A stretch of 21,039 bases of DNA from Bacillota bacterium. Lineage in GTDB: Bacteria > Bacillota > Clostridia > Christensenellales > Aristaeellaceae. The DNA lies in NCBI GenBank assembly GCA_023404715.1, contig JAEYAR010000167.1, positions 1 through 21,039 of the forward strand. The letters run 5' to 3'. This document shows positions 1-7,118 of the stretch, one piece after another. Numbering within the stretch: the first letter of the stretch is position 1; every line of letters begins with the position of its first letter. A program made the position numbers and the translations under genes. The notes under the pieces were generated by a model. That model searched no databases. It was not told the origin of the DNA and saw only the letters and a list, made by a program, of their open reading frames with translations.

Positions 1-47
1 GACAAACCTATCGAAGTCAGACAAACCAAAAGCCGTCTGCAAGACTG

Positions 48-195
48 TAATCGTATCCGCCGGCTTTGCCGGCGGGGCGGGGATTTTTCCGCAGCAAAAT
101 GCCATTTTGCGGAGGAAAAAGTCTCCCGTAAACTCGACAAAGTGGCGTACGCCACTTTGTCGACACGCAGAAAGGAGGCGGCCGCCTCCTTTTTT
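48..195 (+). repeat. Mosaic hairpin repeat, copy 1
   Basis: Three hairpins in series followed by a terminator-like stem. Hairpin A has arms 57-64/68-75. Hairpin B has stem TCCGC (88-92), a 5' bulge AGC, inner stem AAAAT/ATTTT and closing GCGGA (109-113), flanked by T and A runs. After TCCCGT comes hairpin C, a perfect 30-bp palindrome at 134-163. The same order and the same flanking words recur at 7665-7807 with different stem sequences that still pair. Upstream, 1-47 holds only a repeated GACAAACC word (1-8, 20-27). No coding region is visible. The name and family are unknown to me. Confidence 0.7.
171..195 (+). terminator. Rho-independent terminator reading rightward
   Basis: Perfect palindrome with arms AAAGGAGGCGG/CCGCCTCCTTT followed by more T residues (190-195). 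The T run lies on the right, so it ends a plus-strand transcript entering from before the window. It also forms the last stem of hairpin-repeat copy 1. On the minus strand it has only a three-T tail, so it is a weak terminator for the kinase gene at 219-752. Confidence 0.75.
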
Positions 196-218
196 ACGTC
201 TCATGCTAAATACCGAAT

Positions 219-752
219 CTATCGATTCGCCTGCGCGCCCGGAGCGAAGGCCGAAGCGATGTAGGCCTGGACGTCCCGCTCGCTTTGCAGCACGACGGTC
301 TTCTCACGGTAAGGCGCGATGCGCGCCTTGACGCCGTCGGCGCCGGTCTCGTAGCTCTTCACCCACTTGAACATGTGCCGGAGCATGTTGAGGTCCGGCC
401 TGTAGATGCATTTTTCGATGCCGAGGTTTTGCCTGACCCACCGCAGCACGATCCGCCATTGCCGCACGCGCAGAGGGGGCTCCAGGACGAGGATGACGTC
501 GGCCCTTTCCATGCCCTCGGTGAAGCAGGCGCGCCCGGCGTCCTCCATGATGTAATCCCCTTTGGACAGGATTTCGGCGAACAGCGCCCGCCACTCGGCG
601 TCCGGCCGCTTGCGGTTGCCCCAGGGCGCGGCGGGATCGGGCACGCGCAGGACTTCGTCGAGATGATGGCAGGGGATGCCCGTGAGGTCCGAGATCCGCC
701 GCGCCAGCGTAGACTTGCCGCTGGCGACGGAACCACAAATGTATATCTTCAC
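219..752 (-). CDS. FlaR-like P-loop nucleoside kinase/ATPase
   Basis: 177 residues resembling the family annotated 'DNA topology modulation protein FlaR' or adenylate kinase-like. The Walker A loop is at residues 7-15 (GSVASGKST), right after the first beta strand, as in small nucleotide kinases. It is followed by the family-like 'HHLDEV' segment near residue 30 and a Walker B-like hydrophobic strand 'ADVILVLEPP' near residues 84-93. Start is GTG at 752 with AGGGAGG about 8 bases upstream. It is cytoplasmic, with no signal or membrane segment. The substrate is unknown; the FlaR name is historical and does not prove a role in DNA topology. It is transcribed towards the left edge and stands alone, with the divergent Bro-N gene on its other side. 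Family is fairly sure, function is not. Confidence 0.8.
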   Translation of the reverse strand: MKIYICGSVASGKSTLARRISDLTGIPCHHLDEVLRVPDPAAPWGNRKRPDAEWRALFAEILSKGDYIMEDAGRACFTEGMERADVILVLEPPLRVRQWRIVLRWVRQNLGIEKCIYRPDLNMLRHMFKWVKSYETGADGVKARIAPYREKTVVLQSERDVQAYIASAFAPGAQANR

Positions 753-822
753 GAGATATTCCTCCCTTAGAATGGATGAGGACCGTCGGACGGAGAATAA
801 ACAAACAAATGTTCGGGAAGGC

Positions 823-852
823 CTGGCATTTCGCGTCGATTTGCGCTATGAT
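823..852 (+). promoter_or_regulatory. Possible promoter of the Bro-N gene
   Basis: A TATGAT box at 847-852 lies about 30 bases before the start codon at 883. The best -35 candidate is CTGGCA (823-828) at 18 bases, a poor match to TTGACA. Weak evidence. Confidence 0.35.
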
Positions 853-882
853 AGAGGAAACAAAGAGAGGCGGGGATGAGAG

Positions 883-1776
883 ATGCGCGATTTCAATGAA
901 AAAAACGCGATTCAGCTGTTTGAAGACCAGAAGATCCGCACCGCGTGGGATGCGGAGCGGCAGACGTTTTATTTTTCCATCGTGGACGTGATACAGGTTT
1001 TAACCGACAGCGCGGACGGTCGCAAGTATTGGAATAAGCTAAAACAAAGGCTTAAAGAGGAAGGAAGCGAACTGGTGACAAAATGTCACCAGTTGAAAAT
1101 GATAGCGGCGGATGGAAAAAAGCGGTTGACCGACGTGGCCGACACCGCACAGCTGCTGCGCATCATCCAATCCGTCCCCTCGCCCAAGGCGGAGCCCTTC
1201 AAGATGTGGCTGGCGCAGGTGGGCCGCGAGCGCATCGAGGAGACGATCGATCCGGAGCAGACGATCGACCGGGCGCTTGAGACCTACCTCAAGAAGGGCT
1301 ACAGCGAGGAATGGGTGCACCAGCGGCTATTGTCGATCCGCATTCGCAACGAGCTCACCGACGAGTGGGGGAAGCGCGGCGTGAAAAAGGGGAGGGAATA
1401 TGCCATCCTCACCGACGAGATCACGCGCGCCTGGTCGGGGATGAACACCCGCCAGTACAAAGACCTCAAGGGCCTGCGGAAAGAAAACCTGCGCGACAAC
1501 ATGAGCGACCTGGAGCTCGTGCTCACCATGCTGGCGGAAGCGTCGGCGACGGACATCTCCAGGGTGGAAAAGCCCGAGACTTTCGTCGAGAACCAGCAGG
1601 CCGCGCGGCAGGGCGGCGAGGTCGCCGGCATCGCGCGCAGGGCGCTGGAAGAGCGCACGGGCAGGCCGGTCGTCACAGCGCTCAACGCCGCCGGATTCCG
1701 CCAGCTGGTGTCGGACATCGTGGAGGATGCGGCGGCCCTGCCGGAGCATGGCCGCGAGGGGGATAAAGAGGAATAG
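883..1776 (+). CDS. Bro-N domain protein (phage antirepressor-like)
   Basis: 297 residues. The N-terminal ~110 residues match the Bro-N/antirepressor fold: 'IRTAWDAERQTFYFSIVDV', then 'YWNKLKQRLKEEGSELVT', then a 'VADTAQLLRIIQSVPSPKAE' type segment. The remainder is the conserved tail seen in stand-alone clostridial Bro-N proteins ('ITRAWSGMNTRQYKDLKGL', 'LRDNMSDLELVLTMLAEA', 'QGGEVAGIARRALEERTG'). Bro-N proteins bind DNA and are common in prophages, but stand-alone chromosomal copies like this have no established role. The ATG at 883 follows GAGGCGGGG. No phage genes lie beside it; it stands alone between the kinase and the alpha-galactosidase. The 5' third is less G+C-rich than the rest. 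Confidence 0.85.
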   Translation: MRDFNEKNAIQLFEDQKIRTAWDAERQTFYFSIVDVIQVLTDSADGRKYWNKLKQRLKEEGSELVTKCHQLKMIAADGKKRLTDVADTAQLLRIIQSVPSPKAEPFKMWLAQVGRERIEETIDPEQTIDRALETYLKKGYSEEWVHQRLLSIRIRNELTDEWGKRGVKKGREYAILTDEITRAWSGMNTRQYKDLKGLRKENLRDNMSDLELVLTMLAEASATDISRVEKPETFVENQQAARQGGEVAGIARRALEERTGRPVVTALNAAGFRQLVSDIVEDAAALPEHGREGDKEE

Positions 1777-1792
1777 AGAAAACGTGGTCAAC

Positions 1793-1897
1793 CCCAAGGA
1801 AGGGCCCTCTCCGTCACGGCTGCGCCGCGCCACCTCTCCCGGCCGGGAGAGGCTTAGGGCGCGAGGGCCACGGGCGGGCGCGCAATGCGCGCCCCTA
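1793..1897. repeat. GC-rich intergenic palindromic repeats
   Basis: The gap between the Bro-N stop and the alpha-galactosidase stop holds two palindromes. One is a perfect 20-bp palindrome at 1833-1852 (arms CCTCTCCCGG/CCGGGAGAGG). The other is GGGCGCGCA-A-TGCGCGCCC at 1876-1894, followed by CCTAC. Part of the second, GTGCGCGCCCCTAC, recurs at 11442-11455. The arrangement resembles interspersed intergenic repeats I associate with gut Clostridia. No gene is seen in the rest of 1777-1956, where two convergent genes end. Confidence 0.55.
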
Positions 1898-1956
1898 CTT
1901 GAGCGCCGTGACATGCTACGGTTTAAGGGGACGCTATGGGGCTACGGGTGCGCTGT

Positions 1957-4143
1957 TCATTCTACTTTTTTGAGCACCATCACGACGCTCTGAAAGTCGC
2001 CCACGGGCACGCCGCCCGGCGCGATGAAGGGCAGGCGCACGCCCGCATTGCATAGCACGGAGGCGTCGTACACCTCGCCCGTATCCTCGTCTTGCCAGCG
2101 GCCTGCGGGGATATCGCGCAGCCGCACGCGGCGAAGCTCGGGGTTCGCATCCTGCAGCGTGACGAAGGCGCTGAAGACGACGGTATCCTCGAGCGCGAAC
2201 TGCCAGGCGCATACGTTGCCCTTGAAGGGGCTTTGAAGGCGCGTGAACGTGCCCTGCTGGGTCACGCGGCGGATCTGCTTGACCCGGGCGATCTGACGCC
2301 GGATCTCCTCCAGGTCCTCCGGCGTCTGCTGCGAAAGGTCCAGCTCGTAGCCGAAATTGCCGCTCATCGCCACGTCGCCGCGCATCTTCATGCTCGTCAC
2401 GCGCCCCACCTGGTGGTTCGGCACGGCGGACACGTGCGCGCCCATGGCGCTCGCGGGGTAGACGACGCTGGTGCCGTACTGGATCTTGAGGCGCTCGACC
2501 GCGTCGGTGTCGTCGCTCGTCCAGGTCTGAGGCATGTAGTATAGGATGCCCGGATCGAACCGACCGCCGCCGCCGGAGCAGGATTCGAACAGCACCTGCG
2601 GGAAGGCGCTCGTGATCTCCTCCATCACGCGGTACACGCCCAGCATGTAGCGGTGCGGCACCTCGCCCTGGCGCTCGGGCGGCAGGGCGCGCGAGCCGTA
2701 TTCGGCGAAGTTGCGGTTCATATCCCACTTGACGTAGGAGATGGGCGCGCTGCGCAGCACGCTTAAGACCGCCTCGATGACGTAATCCTGCACGTCGCGG
2801 CGGGACATATCCAAAATCCACTGGTTGCGCGCCTGGGTGGCGTAGCGCTCCGGCGCGCGCAGCACCCAATCGGGGTGCGCCTCGTGCAGCTTGGAGCGCG
2901 GGGAGATCATCTCCGGCTCGAACCACAGGCCAAAGCGCATGCCCAGGGCCTCGACATCCTTTGCCAGGGCCGTAAGGCCGCCCGGCAGCTTGCGCCCGTT
3001 CACCGTCCAATCGCCCAGCGAGCAATCGTCGCTGTCGCGCTCGCCGAACCATCCGTCGTCGAGCACGAACAGCTCTACGCCCAGCTCCGCCGCCGTGCGG
3101 GCGATGCGCAGGATTTTTTCGTGGTCAAAGTGAAAATAGGTCGCCTCCCAGTTGTTGATGAGGACCGGCCGCTCGCGGTCGCGCCAGTAGCCGCGGCACA
3201 GGCGCGTGCGGTAAAGCCGGTGGTAGATCTGGGACATGCCGTTCAGGCCGTCCGCGCTGTAGGTGAGCACGGCCTCGGGCGCCTGGAAACGCTCTCCCGG
3301 CAACACCAGCCAGCGCAGGGTATCCGGGTTGATGCCGCAGACCGCGCGCGTCTGCCCATAGGCGTCCTCATCCACGGCGATGCGGAAGTCGCCGCTGTAC
3401 ACGAGGCTGACGCCGTACACGTCGCCGGTATGCTCGGTGGCGTCCCTGGCCATGAGCGCGCAGAAGGGGTTATGCTGGTGGCCGCTCGCCCCGCGGCAGG
3501 AACGGATCGCCCGCTCGCCGTGCATGGGCGCTACGCGCTCGACCTGGCGTTCCTTGCCCCAGGCGCCGTGCAGGTGCAGCATGTCGTACGCGCCATAGAG
3601 GCTGATGCTGGCGCTCGCGCAGTCGGCGAGCGTAAAGGGCTGATCGCCCCAGTTCTCCACGCACAGGCTGACGGCGACGGCGTCGTGATCGCGAAAGAGG
3701 GTATAGGAAAGCACGGCCTCCATGTCCGTCACGCCGTCGTGTAGGCTCACGCGAAGGGTTTGCGCTTCGTCCGGGCTTTCCACATAAGTGGCGGGCAAGC
3801 CGGGCAGCGGCGGCTTGCCGGGCAGGATCTCCGCCTTGATGAACGTCGCGCGGGTCGTGCGCCGCCCGGTCTGGCCCACGGCGGTCAACTGCACGGGGCG
3901 AAAATCGCCCTGCCCGCCTGTCGGCAGGGCAAAGGGCAGCGTCGCGTTATCGGTATCGAAAGAGGCGAGCCGCTCCGAGGTGAGCAGCGCCCCGGGAACG
4001 TCGCCCGACTCGAGGCGCGCGCCGAAATAGGGCATCAGCAGCGCGTCGGATCCATCCTGCATCTGGCGCACGCACAGCACCATGCTGAGGTTTTTCCCCT
4101 GCAGGTGGAAGGTGCGATTTTTTCCGTCCATCGATATCGGCAT
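1957..4143 (-). CDS. Alpha-galactosidase, glycoside hydrolase family 36
   Basis: 728 residues, the usual length of GH36 enzymes of the AgaA/RafA type, which release alpha-1,6-linked galactose from raffinose-family oligosaccharides and melibiose. Order: N-terminal beta-sandwich (~1-300), TIM barrel (~320-620) with 'FVLDDGWFG', nucleophile Asp474 in 'KWDMNRNF', and the 'SCSGGGGRFDPG' loop followed by 'TSDDTD' with acid/base Asp544, then a C-terminal beta domain. The 70-residue gap between the two Asp residues fits the family. ATG at 4143 is chosen because GGAGGG lies 8 bases upstream; the frame stays open to 4212, but that codon lies inside the promoter -10 box. No signal peptide, so substrate must be imported; no transporter is in the window. 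Monocistronic as far as seen. Confidence 0.95.
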   Translation of the reverse strand: MPISMDGKNRTFHLQGKNLSMVLCVRQMQDGSDALLMPYFGARLESGDVPGALLTSERLASFDTDNATLPFALPTGGQGDFRPVQLTAVGQTGRRTTRATFIKAEILPGKPPLPGLPATYVESPDEAQTLRVSLHDGVTDMEAVLSYTLFRDHDAVAVSLCVENWGDQPFTLADCASASISLYGAYDMLHLHGAWGKERQVERVAPMHGERAIRSCRGASGHQHNPFCALMARDATEHTGDVYGVSLVYSGDFRIAVDEDAYGQTRAVCGINPDTLRWLVLPGERFQAPEAVLTYSADGLNGMSQIYHRLYRTRLCRGYWRDRERPVLINNWEATYFHFDHEKILRIARTAAELGVELFVLDDGWFGERDSDDCSLGDWTVNGRKLPGGLTALAKDVEALGMRFGLWFEPEMISPRSKLHEAHPDWVLRAPERYATQARNQWILDMSRRDVQDYVIEAVLSVLRSAPISYVKWDMNRNFAEYGSRALPPERQGEVPHRYMLGVYRVMEEITSAFPQVLFESCSGGGGRFDPGILYYMPQTWTSDDTDAVERLKIQYGTSVVYPASAMGAHVSAVPNHQVGRVTSMKMRGDVAMSGNFGYELDLSQQTPEDLEEIRRQIARVKQIRRVTQQGTFTRLQSPFKGNVCAWQFALEDTVVFSAFVTLQDANPELRRVRLRDIPAGRWQDEDTGEVYDASVLCNAGVRLPFIAPGGVPVGDFQSVVMVLKKVE

Positions 4144-4211
4144 GAAAAGATCCCTCCATTTCGTTTCTTCAATAGCCAGGGTATGAAAGCAAAAGCTTAT
4201 TTCACCGTTCA

Positions 4212-4241
4212 AGCATAGCAGGTAAGCCGGCCCTGCGTCAA
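4212..4241 (-). promoter_or_regulatory. Promoter of the alpha-galactosidase gene
   Basis: On the minus strand, TTGACG (4241-4236), 18 bases, TATGCT (4217-4212). Predicted start of transcription is near 4205, giving a leader of about 60 bases. AAGC-AAAA-GCTT at about 4187-4198 in the leader could be a regulator site; this is speculative. Confidence 0.6.
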
Positions 4242-4365
4242 GAGGGCGGTAGCAGGCTTCCTATCATCTTTTGCATAAAGGGAGGCATTCATACGCTTTC
4301 GTTTGCCCAAAAGAGCCCGGTATGTCTAAATATCGTGTAAAAGACGAAATTCGCAACCTTTATGC

Positions 4366-4394
4366 TTGCATTTTTGATGCGTTTGTGCTATTCT
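4366..4394 (+). promoter_or_regulatory. Promoter of the AstE/AspA gene pair
   Basis: TTGCAT (4366-4371), 17 bases, TATTCT (4389-4394). It overlaps the in-frame ATG at 4362, which rules that codon out and supports the TTG start at 4446. Confidence 0.65.
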
Positions 4395-4445
4395 GCGAAT
4401 GGATCATGCCCCGGGTTTGAAGGGGCGTTTTCGGAGGGAAAAGAA

Positions 4446-5396
4446 TTGGATAACCTAAAGCAAGTGTCCACCGTCGCGTCGGTGGCGTTGCCGGTAGACG
4501 AGCGGCTGATGGTACGCCGCTGCCGCTACCAGCAGGGCGATGGCACGCGCCGCTTATGCGTCGTCACAGGCACGCACGGCGACGAGCTCGAAGGTCAATA
4601 CGTATGCTTTGCGCTGGCGCAGCGCATCCAGCAAAACCCCGAATGCTTAAACGGCGTCGTCGATATCTATCCGGCGCTCAACCCCATGGGGATCGACTCA
4701 GTAACCCGCGGCATCCCGGCGTTCGACCTGGATATGAACCGCATTTTCCCCGGCACCAAGAGCGGCTCCGCCTTTGAGGAAATCGCCAGCGACATCGTCG
4801 AGAGCCTCGCGGGCGCGGATCTGGTGCTCGACATCCACGCGAGCAGCATCTTCCTGCGCGAGGTGTTGCAGGGGCGCGTCATGCACGAGTACGAGCAGAC
4901 GCTGATGCCCTACGCCCGGCGGCTCAACCTGGAGTTCATCTGGAGCTACCCGGCGGCGACGGTGATGAAAGCGACGCTATCGCATACGCTCAATTCCATC
5001 GGCACGCCCTGCATCGTGGTGGAGATGGACGTGGGCATGCGCATCAACCAGAAGATGGGCGACCGGCTGGTGGACGGCATCTTCGCCCTGCTGCACGATC
5101 TGGGCATCTGGACGGGACCGGTGGGGGAGGTCGGCGAGCCCATCGTCTCCACGAAGGACGAAGGGGTCGTATTCATCAACGCGGAGTCCTCAGGCATCTT
5201 CGTCCCGGAGGAGCGCGGGGGCAACCGCGTGACCGAGGGCGAGCTGCTGGGGCGCATCCTCGACCCGCTGCACGGGAAGGTTCTGACCGAGGTGCGCTCG
5301 CCGTGCGACGCGCTCGTTTTCACCATGCGCGCCTATCCGGTCGTATATCAGGGCTCGCTCATCGCGCGGCTCATGAAGACGGGAGGCGGGGTCTGA
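4446..5396 (+). CDS. AstE/AspA-family zinc deacylase (M14-like)
   Basis: 316 residues of the succinylglutamate desuccinylase/aspartoacylase family, zinc amidases that split N-acyl amino acids or similar amides in the cytoplasm. All expected residues are present: zinc ligands His44 and Glu47 in 'GTHGDELEG', His131 in 'DIHAS', substrate-binding 'DMNRIFPG' (96-103) and catalytic Glu193 in 'VVEMDVG'. A C-terminal beta-rich domain (~215-316) follows. The start is TTG at 4446, 8 bases after GGAGGG (4432-4437); an upstream in-frame ATG at 4362 lies in the promoter. The stop overlaps the start of the paralogue at 5396 by one base, so the two are very likely translated together. The true substrate cannot be read from sequence; astE or aspA roles are not implied. 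Confidence 0.9.
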   Translation: MDNLKQVSTVASVALPVDERLMVRRCRYQQGDGTRRLCVVTGTHGDELEGQYVCFALAQRIQQNPECLNGVVDIYPALNPMGIDSVTRGIPAFDLDMNRIFPGTKSGSAFEEIASDIVESLAGADLVLDIHASSIFLREVLQGRVMHEYEQTLMPYARRLNLEFIWSYPAATVMKATLSHTLNSIGTPCIVVEMDVGMRINQKMGDRLVDGIFALLHDLGIWTGPVGEVGEPIVSTKDEGVVFINAESSGIFVPEERGGNRVTEGELLGRILDPLHGKVLTEVRSPCDALVFTMRAYPVVYQGSLIARLMKTGGGV

Positions 5397-6331
5397 TGAA
5401 AAAGGACATCCTCTTTTCGCTGCCATCCCCTTACCGCGACACGATGCGCGTGACGGGATACCGCTTTGGCAAGGGCGAAAAATCGTGCGCGATCGTCGGC
5501 GCGATGCGCGGCAACGAGGTGCAGCAGCTATACGTATGCAGCCGGCTCGTCGCGCTGCTGCGCGAGATCGAGCAGGAGGGCGGCCTGCAGCCGGGCAAGA
5601 GCGTGCTGATCATCCCGACCGTCAACAACTACTCCATGAACCTGGGCAAGCGATTTTGGTCCATGGACAACTCAGACATCAACCGCATGTACCCGGGCAA
5701 AAAGGACGGCGAAACCACCCAGCGTATCGCCTACGAGGTGTTTGAGCGGCTGCGGGGGTATCAGTGCGGCATCCAGCTCGCCTCCTTTTATATGCCCGGA
5801 ACGTTCATCCCGCATGTGCGCATGATGGATACGGGCTTTCAGGATACGGAGCTGGCCAAGGACTTCGGGCTGCCGTACGTCTACGTGCGCACGCCCAAGC
5901 CCTACGATACGGTGACGCTCAACTACAACTGGCAGACGAGCGGCACGGACGCCTTCTCGCTCTACGCGGGCAAGACCGACGTGATCGACGAGAACGCGGC
6001 GGAGCTATGCATCCGCTCGATCGTGCGCTTCCTCAACCTGCGCGGCATCGTCAAGTGCGACATGCCCCCGGGACACGCCAGCGCCGTCATCACCGACGCG
6101 GACATGCACGCCGTATCCTCCACGAGCGGCGGCTTGCTGCGGCGCGTCAAATTCGCGGGCGCCCATGTGCGCCGTGGCGAACAACTCGCCTTCATCATGG
6201 ACCCTTACGACGGCTCCGTGCGCGAGGTGCTCAGGACGCCCATCACCGGTACGCTGTTTTTCGTGCACGACCAGCCTTTTGTGCTGGAGCATACCCCGGT
6301 CTTTAAAGTGCTTGGAAGCCGTATGGATTGA
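5396..6331 (+). CDS. AstE/AspA-family paralogue lacking catalytic residues
   Basis: 311 residues, homologous along its length to the upstream protein: 'DINRMYPG' (94-101) matches 'DMNRIFPG', and the C-terminal domain matches too. The active site is gone: first zinc His is Arg38 ('AMRGNEVQ'), third ligand His is Ala129 ('QLASF' for 'DIHAS'), and the catalytic Glu is Tyr190 ('FSLYAGK'). Only the Glu of HxxE (Glu41) remains. The frame is long and intact, so it is not a decaying pseudogene; a pseudoenzyme partner, binding subunit or changed function is inferred. ATG at 5396 overlaps the upstream TGA as TGATG, with GGGAGGCGGGG just before it. An 8-bp-stem hairpin (6331-6349) follows the stop without a T run. 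Confidence 0.85.
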   Translation: MKKDILFSLPSPYRDTMRVTGYRFGKGEKSCAIVGAMRGNEVQQLYVCSRLVALLREIEQEGGLQPGKSVLIIPTVNNYSMNLGKRFWSMDNSDINRMYPGKKDGETTQRIAYEVFERLRGYQCGIQLASFYMPGTFIPHVRMMDTGFQDTELAKDFGLPYVYVRTPKPYDTVTLNYNWQTSGTDAFSLYAGKTDVIDENAAELCIRSIVRFLNLRGIVKCDMPPGHASAVITDADMHAVSSTSGGLLRRVKFAGAHVRRGEQLAFIMDPYDGSVREVLRTPITGTLFFVHDQPFVLEHTPVFKVLGSRMD

Positions 6332-6364
6332 ATGGATGGAGCATCCATTAATTGGTACAAAAGC

Positions 6365-6393
6365 TTGCAATTCACCGGCTAAACCGCTATAAT
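6365..6393 (+). promoter_or_regulatory. Consensus promoter of a small RNA
   Basis: TTGCAA (6365-6370), exactly 17 bases, TATAAT (6388-6393). No open reading frame starts downstream on this strand; a strong hairpin begins at 6401, about where transcription should start. Confidence 0.8.
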
Positions 6394-6399
6394 AAGTTC

Positions 6400-6472
6400 G
6401 GAGAGGTCGTTTCACCCACGGACGACGTATACAGAGTGCTGTATGCGGGGTGGGACGGCCTCTCTCATTTAT
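6400..6472 (+). ncRNA. Candidate small structured RNA
   Basis: Outer stem of 17 pairs (6401-6417 with 6448-6464) with every position paired, counting G-U. Inside it, a 9-pair hairpin (6426-6434 with 6439-6447) has loop AGTG and stacks directly on the outer 3' arm, leaving one 8-base 5' bulge, ACGGACGA (6418-6425). The tail TCATTTATT is only moderately T-rich, so the 3' end is uncertain. The nearest downstream gene (6489-6680) is on the other strand, so this is not a leader of that gene; read-through would be antisense to it. Size and shape do not match 6S, SRP or tmRNA. Family unknown to me. Confidence 0.65.
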
Positions 6473-6488
6473 TAAGTGCTGAAAAGGG

Positions 6489-6680
6489 TTAAGTAGGCTT
6501 TTGGCGATGCATCCCTTTTAATGCTTCCTCTTTATGTTTCTTTTCTATCTGTTCTTTGGTAAATAACATACCACGAATCAAAGCCAATACGTACTCCTGA
6601 CTTTCAATTGGCAGTTTGCTGGCCTCTAAAACGATGGTTTCCACTAAGTCAAGAGGGTGGGGCGAAGGGGCGTCATACAT
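6489..6680 (-). CDS. Small hypothetical protein sharing a tail motif with XRE regulator
   Basis: 63 residues, predicted mainly helical and charged at the C-terminus. It has no DNA-binding domain, signal or membrane segment. Residues 19-36 (EASKLPIESQEYVLALIR) resemble residues 88-106 of the nearby XRE protein, where QEYVLAMI matches QEYVLALI here. Such 'EYVLAxI' tails occur in XRE-type regulators after the HTH domain. ATG at 6680 is chosen because GGAGG lies 6 bases upstream; the in-frame ATG at 6716 has no ribosome binding site. It has its own perfect promoter. A role as partner or modulator of the regulator is an inference. The function is not recognised. Confidence 0.65.
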   Translation of the reverse strand: MYDAPSPHPLDLVETIVLEASKLPIESQEYVLALIRGMLFTKEQIEKKHKEEALKGMHRQKPT

Positions 6681-6696
6681 GGGATACCTCCAAATC

Positions 6697-6740
6697 ATAA
6701 TGTATTTTAAATGCAATATAATAAACTATAAATACATTAT
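6697..6740. promoter_or_regulatory. Inverted repeat, likely operator
   Basis: ATAATGTATTT (6697-6707) and its exact inverse AAATACATTAT (6730-6740) are 33 bases apart centre to centre, about three helical turns. The second arm covers the -10 box of the small gene's promoter. The core AATGTATT occurs again at 7059-7066 over the -35 box of the XRE gene. A binding site for the XRE protein is inferred. Confidence 0.55.
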
Positions 6741-6764
6741 ACTCCATGAAAATAGACTTGTCAA
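6736..6764 (-). promoter_or_regulatory. Perfect sigma-70 promoter of the 63-residue gene
   Basis: On the minus strand, TTGACA (6764-6759), 17 bases, TATAAT (6741-6736): both boxes are consensus. Transcription should start near 6729, upstream of the ATG at 6680. Confidence 0.85.
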
Positions 6765-6814
6765 TGCATAAATATGTTTTATTAAGGCAAATCTCTTATA
6801 TATTTGCCCGTTCG

Positions 6815-7012
6815 TGACCCAGTGCGCATACGCTGCTGCCTCCGGCGGGGTCTACGCGCTCCGCTGAGGCCAGGGCGGGCCAGGGGGGATTCCGATTTCC
6901 CCCCTTAGGCCCCCCTGGACCCCCCTATCCCCCTTGAAGCGGCCACTCTCGGGGGCTTCCCGCCCCCTGGCGTGGGGCCCTCCCCTGGGGCTGGCGACGT
7001 TATCTATTGGCT
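6815..7012. repeat. GC-rich structured intergenic element
   Basis: A strongly G+C-rich block set between A+T-rich promoters. It contains stem CCAGGGGGG/CCCCCCTGG (6880-6888 with 6910-6918), stem GGGGGC/GCCCCC (6951-6956 with 6962-6967), and a C-rich run from about 6897 to 6935 in loose units of 10-11 bases. No convincing reading frame on either strand. It looks like an inserted interspersed repeat; the boundaries are approximate. Confidence 0.5.
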
Positions 7013-7040
7013 GCAATCGAGAGAGCAGCTTTGCGTTATC

Positions 7041-7066
7041 TGATTTATAGAATCATAGAATGTATT
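7041..7066. promoter_or_regulatory. Possible XRE operator upstream of its own gene
   Basis: Palindrome TGATT-TATAG-AATCA (7041-7055), a direct repeat of ATAGAAT (7047-7053 and 7055-7061), then AATGTATT (7059-7066) running into the -35 box. The last word is shared with the operator at 6697-6740. Confidence 0.45.
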
Positions 7067-7093
7067 GACAAATCATTATGGGTATGTTATTCT
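7065..7093 (+). promoter_or_regulatory. Promoter of the XRE regulator gene
   Basis: TTGACA (7065-7070), 17 bases, TATTCT (7088-7093), with a GAGGAGG ribosome binding site at 7108-7114. Confidence 0.8.
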
Positions 7094-7118
7094 CTTCATA
7101 TGAACTTGAGGAGGATGT

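Noticed and set aside
171..195. Terminator of the FlaR-like kinase gene
   Set aside because: The long T run is on the plus-strand side; the minus strand has only three T after the stem.
2092..3744. Long plus-strand open frames opposite the alpha-galactosidase gene
   Set aside because: They are by-products of G+C-rich codon use. They lack ribosome sites and family motifs, and the opposite strand holds a clear GH36 enzyme.
4144..4212. 23-residue N-terminal extension of the alpha-galactosidase
   Set aside because: It would begin in the -10 box, and GGAGGG sits before ATG 4143.
4362..4445. N-terminal extension of the first AstE/AspA protein from ATG 4362
   Set aside because: The ATG lies just before the -35 box and the extension covers the promoter; TTG 4446 has a good GGAGGG site.
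6400..6472. Riboswitch or leader for a downstream gene
   Set aside because: No plus-strand gene follows; the next gene is on the minus strand. It also does not resemble 6S or SRP RNA in length or shape.
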